Below are positions 61,006 to 64,000 of a stretch of 64,000 bases of DNA, in pieces. Origin of the DNA: Pseudobacter sp051955275. GTDB lineage: Bacteria > Bacteroidota > Bacteroidia > Chitinophagales > Chitinophagaceae. The DNA is taken from positions 7,518 through 71,517 of the forward strand of contig NZ_JBQCGW010000261.1 in assembly GCF_051955275.1 (NCBI RefSeq), in the 5' to 3' direction. The position numbers and the translations under genes were made by a program. Every line of letters starts with the position of its first letter. Position 1 is the stretch's first letter. Below the pieces are notes generated by a model that saw only the letters and a list, made by a program, of their open reading frames with translations, made no database searches and had not been told where the DNA came from.

Positions 61006-61980
61006 TTACCAACCCAGCAAATATGCGAAGATGAGCGGGGCTACGATGGTAGCATCGCTTTCAACGATGAATTTCGGTGTATGGATATCCAGTTTCCCCC
61101 AGGTGATCTTCTCGTTGGGCACAGCGCCTGAATAAGATCCGTAAGAAGTAGTGGAATCGGAGATCTGGCAGAAGTAGCTCCAGAACGGAACATCATGCCA
61201 TTCCAGGTCCTGGTACATCATGGGTACTACGCAGATGGGGAAGTCACCGGCAATACCGCCACCGATCTGGAAGAAGCCAACGCCTTTGCCACCGCTGTTC
61301 TGGCGGTACCAGTCGGCCAGCCAGACCATGTACTCGATACCACTCTTCATGGTAGTGGCTTTCATTTCGTTTTTGATCACGTAAGAAGCAAAGATATTGC
61401 CCATGGTGCTGTCTTCCCATCCACCAACTACGATGGGCAGGTTCTTTTCAGCAGCGGCAACCATCCAGCTGTCTTTCGGATCGATCTCGTATCCTTCTTC
61501 CATCACTTTGCTCAGCAACAGTTTGTACATGAACTCGTGTGGGAAATATCTTTCACCTGCAGCGTCAGCATCTTTCCAGAGTTTGGCGATATGCTGTTGA
61601 ATTTTGCGGAAAGCTTCTTCTTCAGGGATGCAGGTATCGGTCACGCGGTTAAGTCCTTTTTCCAGCAGTTCAAATTCCTGCTCAGGAGTAAGATCACGGT
61701 AGTTGGGGATCCTCCTGTAATGGCTGTGGGCCACAAGGTTCATAATATCCTCTTCCAGGTTGGCCCCTGTGCAGCTGATGATATGAATTTTATCCTGACG
61801 GATCATCTCGGCCAGTGAAACACCCAGCTCCGCAGTACTCATGGCGCCAGCGAGGGTCACCATCATTTTTCCACCTTCCAGCAAGTGGGTTTCATAGCCT
61901 TTAGCAGCATCTACCAGCGCCGCCGCATTGAAGTGACGGTAATGATGCTGAATAAATTGTGAGATTGGTCCTTTGCTCAT
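61006..61980 (-). CDS. Deoxyhypusine synthase-family protein
   Basis: A 324-residue protein clearly related to deoxyhypusine synthase: MMVTLAGAMSTAELGVSLAEMI, ISCTGANLEEDIMNLVAH, VVGGWEDSTMGNIFASYV, FQIGGGIAGDFPI and the catalytic Lys296 in ITWGKLD, the place of the enzyme-imine Lys. In eukaryotes and archaea the enzyme moves aminobutyl from spermidine to eIF5A/aIF5A, which bacteria lack. Possible roles are homospermidine or another polyamine synthesis, or modification of a bacterial protein; none can be chosen from sequence. ATG at 61980 fits family length. Confidence 0.88.
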   Translation of the reverse strand: MSKGPISQFIQHHYRHFNAAALVDAAKGYETHLLEGGKMMVTLAGAMSTAELGVSLAEMIRQDKIHIISCTGANLEEDIMNLVAHSHYRRIPNYRDLTPEQEFELLEKGLNRVTDTCIPEEEAFRKIQQHIAKLWKDADAAGERYFPHEFMYKLLLSKVMEEGYEIDPKDSWMVAAAEKNLPIVVGGWEDSTMGNIFASYVIKNEMKATTMKSGIEYMVWLADWYRQNSGGKGVGFFQIGGGIAGDFPICVVPMMYQDLEWHDVPFWSYFCQISDSTTSYGSYSGAVPNEKITWGKLDIHTPKFIVESDATIVAPLIFAYLLGW

Positions 61981-62038
61981 GATCTTATGATTGGTTTTAT
62001 GGCGGCAAAGGTAACATAATTGGCACAATCGCCGGCCC

Positions 62039-62073
62039 CAAAACAAAAGTCCTTCCGCTAGTGCGAAAGGACT
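62039..62073 (-). terminator. Terminator after the PepSY-like gene
   Basis: AGTCCTTCCGC (62048-62058) pairs with GCGAAAGGACT (62063-62073) with one mismatch and loop TAGT; on the minus strand it is followed by TTTTGTTTTGG. It lies 37 nt past the stop of the PepSY-like gene. A direct repeat CCAACTAAAA occurs twice just before it. Confidence 0.7.
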
Positions 62074-62110
62074 CATCTTTCCAACTAAAACCAACTAAAA
62101 CTGCGATTGA

Positions 62111-62551
62111 TCAGGAGATCTTGATTTTTTTGAAAGTCTGCCAGCCCTGCATACCGCTTGATTTCAGAACAAGCATCTGGTCTGCACTCTGCAGTGTGAT
62201 ATAGTAATTTGTATTGTCGTCTGCCGAAATTTCGAAGAGGTCTGTGATCCAGAAATCCTGGTAGTTCTTCTTCAGGTCAGCCAGCAATGTGATAGGCAGT
62301 TGACCGGAAATGATATTCCTTGTTACAGCTACCAGCTCGCCCGCCTCACGATAGTAAGCGAACATCACCTGTCCATTTAAACGGAATGTAACTTTTGAGA
62401 TTGATTTGCCTTCTTCCCAGTTCACATCCTGTGCACCGGCGAATTGATTGTTGAAGGAGCGGAGAATATTTTCATTGATTTCTCCGGTATGGGCGAAGCT
62501 GCTCAAAGCAACCATCATCATAAAGATGCCCATTAAAATACTCTTTTTCAT
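62111..62551 (-). CDS. PepSY-like (DUF2874-type) periplasmic protein
   Basis: A 146-residue exported protein: signal peptide (ILMGIFMMMVALSSFA) then a single PepSY-like/BLIP-like domain with VNWEEGKSISKVTFRLNGQVMFAYY and LPITLLADLKKNYQDFWITDLFEI. Such proteins are frequent in Chitinophagaceae and have no assigned activity. It has a -7 box about 106 nt upstream and its own terminator, so it is probably transcribed alone. Confidence 0.8.
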   Translation of the reverse strand: MKKSILMGIFMMMVALSSFAHTGEINENILRSFNNQFAGAQDVNWEEGKSISKVTFRLNGQVMFAYYREAGELVAVTRNIISGQLPITLLADLKKNYQDFWITDLFEISADDNTNYYITLQSADQMLVLKSSGMQGWQTFKKIKIS

Positions 62552-62922
62552 GTTTGACTTGTTATAAAGATTGATTGTACTCTTTTGGTGTGTTCTGCAG
62601 GGTACCGGTCTCTAATTATAAGACGCAACCCTTTTATTTATGTTACAGGAACAGCACAAAATTAATCACGGAATCCGCGCCTTAAAGTGAATATTGACCA
62701 ATGGCAGCTTTTTATGCAAATACAACTGCCACAACACCACGAAACATTTGAAAAGCAATTCCGGAAGCGCTGAAAGCCGCAACAGTTCTCATCTTGCTCC
62801 GAATCGCCAAGTTTTTCTTAATGTGTAGTTAACCCAACGTTAAATTGGATCATAGTAAAGCTTACCCTGTCAAAGGCGCGTCAGCGTTTTGGTAAGCGCT
62901 GCAAAAAACAGTAAATTGTTAC
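62552..62922. other. Divergent intergenic region PepSY-like gene / acpH
   Basis: In these 371 bases I find only a minus-strand -7 box (62657-62664) for the PepSY-like gene. No ORF with a believable start, no strong hairpin and no tRNA-like cloverleaf was seen between 62670 and 62922. The acpH start is a GTG with only a weak upstream box (TAAATTGT, 62912-62919). Confidence 0.5.
62657..62664 (-). promoter_or_regulatory. -7 promoter box for the PepSY-like gene
   Basis: Minus strand reads TAATTTTG, an exact TAnnTTTG match; the transcript leader would be about 100 nt. No TTG lies at the -33 distance. Confidence 0.45.
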
Positions 62923-63516
62923 GTGAATTTTTTAGCACACGCATATCTCTCATTCGACAGGCCAGACATTCTGATTGGCAATATGATCAGTGATTTTGTG
63001 AAAGGGAAAAAGAAGTTCGGTTTTACCATTGGTATTCAGAAAGGCATCGCCCTTCATCGTGATATCGATGCGTTTACAGATGCACACCCTGTAGCAAGAG
63101 CGGCCGCCGATATTTTCAGGCCGGTTTACAGATTGTACAGTCCTGCATTTATCGATGTTGCCTTTGATCATTTCGTGGCAAACGACCCGCAGCTGTTCAC
63201 AGATGAAAGTCTCCTTGATTTTTCGCAGGAAGTATACGGTATCCTGGAAAGGCAATATGCGGTACTTCCTCCCAGGTTTCAGCAGATGCTCCCCTACATG
63301 CGGTCTCAGAACTGGCTGTACAACTACCGGTTAAGGTCCGGCACCGCCAACAGTTTTGAAGGTCTGGTAAGAAGATCGGCCTATCTGCAGGACAGCCATC
63401 CGGCCTTTGACATCTTTGAAGCTAATTTTACCCAGTTACAGGACTATTACAACCGTTTCTTTCCAGACCTCCGCGCCTATGCCAGCGGAAGGCTGCTTCA
63501 GCTTGACGGGGAATAA
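62923..63516 (+). CDS. acpH: Acyl carrier protein phosphodiesterase
   Basis: Removes the 4'-phosphopantetheine arm from holo-ACP. 197 residues. The start is GTG at 62923, giving the family-invariant MNFLAHAYLSFDRPDILIGN; no ATG fits. Further conserved parts are GIALHRDIDAFTDAHPV with metal-binding His and Asp residues, and IDVAFDHFVAND. Full-length. It is transcribed alone. Confidence 0.9.
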   Translation: MNFLAHAYLSFDRPDILIGNMISDFVKGKKKFGFTIGIQKGIALHRDIDAFTDAHPVARAAADIFRPVYRLYSPAFIDVAFDHFVANDPQLFTDESLLDFSQEVYGILERQYAVLPPRFQQMLPYMRSQNWLYNYRLRSGTANSFEGLVRRSAYLQDSHPAFDIFEANFTQLQDYYNRFFPDLRAYASGRLLQLDGE

Positions 63517-63612
63517 CTTTTAACCTTATTTTATTATTCCTTTTCAAACAGCCCAACCGGATATCGTCTGCCGCTCGTACCTTAATGGAAATTTTTTCCG
63601 CTTCTAAACAAT

Positions 63613-63620
63613 TACTTTTG
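63613..63620 (+). promoter_or_regulatory. -7 promoter box for the DUF2911 gene
   Basis: TACTTTTG is an exact TAnnTTTG match, 24 nt upstream of the ATG; predicted leader ~19 nt. No TTG at the -33 distance. Confidence 0.5.
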
Positions 63621-63644
63621 CGGCTCAAATCAATGCATTAAGCT

Positions 63645-64000
63645 ATGAAGTACAGGATGATCATCTTCCTTTTGTGCACAGGAATTGTGACAGCTACCGG
63701 CCAGACCAGGCCACCTGCCGTTGATAAGTCCCCCATGGATATGAGTTACTTTCCATGTAATTACCCCGTTCTGCGCATCCAGAACAAGATCACTGAACCC
63801 CTTTGCGCCAGAGTGGTGTACAGCCGCCCCCAGAAAAATGGCCGCAGCGTGTTCGGAGAACTGGTGGAATATGGAAAGATCTGGAGGCTGGGCGCCAATG
63901 AAGCCACTGAAATTGAATTATACAAAGACGCAAAGGTCAAAGGAAATAAACTGAAGAAAGGCAGGTACACCATGTATGCCATTCCCGTACAGGATAAATG
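63645..64000 (+). CDS. DUF2911 protein (3' end cut by window edge)
   Basis: About 118 codons are visible. A signal peptide (MIIFLLCTGIVTATGQ) is followed by the start of a DUF2911 domain: ITEPLCARVVYSRPQKNGR, VFGELVEYGKIWRLGANEAT and LKKGRYTMYAIPVQD. The family is exported, common in Bacteroidota and of unknown function. The window ends inside the domain, so total length is not known. Confidence 0.85.
   Translation, partial: MKYRMIIFLLCTGIVTATGQTRPPAVDKSPMDMSYFPCNYPVLRIQNKITEPLCARVVYSRPQKNGRSVFGELVEYGKIWRLGANEATEIELYKDAKVKGNKLKKGRYTMYAIPVQDK

Noticed and set aside
61981..62094. N-terminal extension of the deoxyhypusine synthase-like gene
   Set aside because: It is translated through the terminator hairpin of the neighbouring gene and lacks family similarity; the ATG at 61980 matches family starts.

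Overview
The window looks like a chromosomal segment of a Bacteroidota bacterium, most likely family Chitinophagaceae. The evidence is two SusC/SusD pairs with an ECF sigma factor and a FecR anti-sigma factor, gliding/type IX secretion genes (gldH, gldC, porG), a secreted protein with a C-terminal type IX sorting domain, an RGG-tailed DUF4290 protein, and many start-proximal boxes matching the Bacteroidota promoter element TAnnTTTG. GC content looks moderate, near half. I saw no rRNA, tRNA, CRISPR array, insertion sequence or phage gene. The genus assignment is inference.

Layout. 1-9031 holds a truncated lpxD, a pseudouridine synthase behind a hairpin-rich leader, yicC, gldH, a sensor kinase/regulator pair, batD, a wrecked GAF sensor-kinase pseudogene in front of an intact LytTR regulator, an SDR and a HAD phosphatase. 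9094-11523 (minus) is a membrane-lipid unit (CPBP protease, cdsA, psd). 11588-13583 has dusB and an M28 peptidase. 13611-18719 (minus) has a GntP-type permease, glycerate kinase, aldehyde dehydrogenase, glutathione peroxidase and a small membrane protein. 18900-20483 is a small accessory patch: a signal-peptide/tail-membrane protein and a two-gene HEPN-like module. tadA follows.

21230-33248 (minus) is a run of two SusC/SusD pairs with an ECF sigma factor and FecR between them. Transcription order is SusC2, SusD2, lipoprotein, sigma, FecR, SusC1 (with an STN signalling domain), SusD1; hairpins separate sigma from FecR and FecR from SusC1. Upstream lie a Tat-exported Gfo/Idh oxidoreductase and a DUF1080 protein, a pairing known from 3-keto-glycoside breakdown. 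No classical glycoside hydrolase is present.

35746-49902 is mostly housekeeping: sodA, yidD/rnpA/rpmH, then a cell-envelope block (minus) of hydrolase, CBS protein, POTRA outer-membrane protein, nadK, porG, uppS, bamA, two Skp-like chaperones and murI. 50046-51454 (minus) is gldC-yqeY-cvpA. 51784-58581 (plus) has the type IX cargo, DUF4290, murA (with Asp replacing the fosfomycin-target Cys), gmk, a CorC-type protein, tatC and rpiB. 58668-64000 has an LTA-synthase-like sulfatase, a deoxyhypusine-synthase-like protein, a PepSY-like periplasmic protein, an ACP phosphodiesterase and a truncated DUF2911 protein.

The strongest candidates for something new are the HEPN-like/106-residue module, the dual SusCD-sigma-FecR arrangement with internal hairpins, the two-hairpin leader before the pseudouridine synthase, and the deoxyhypusine-synthase-like protein.
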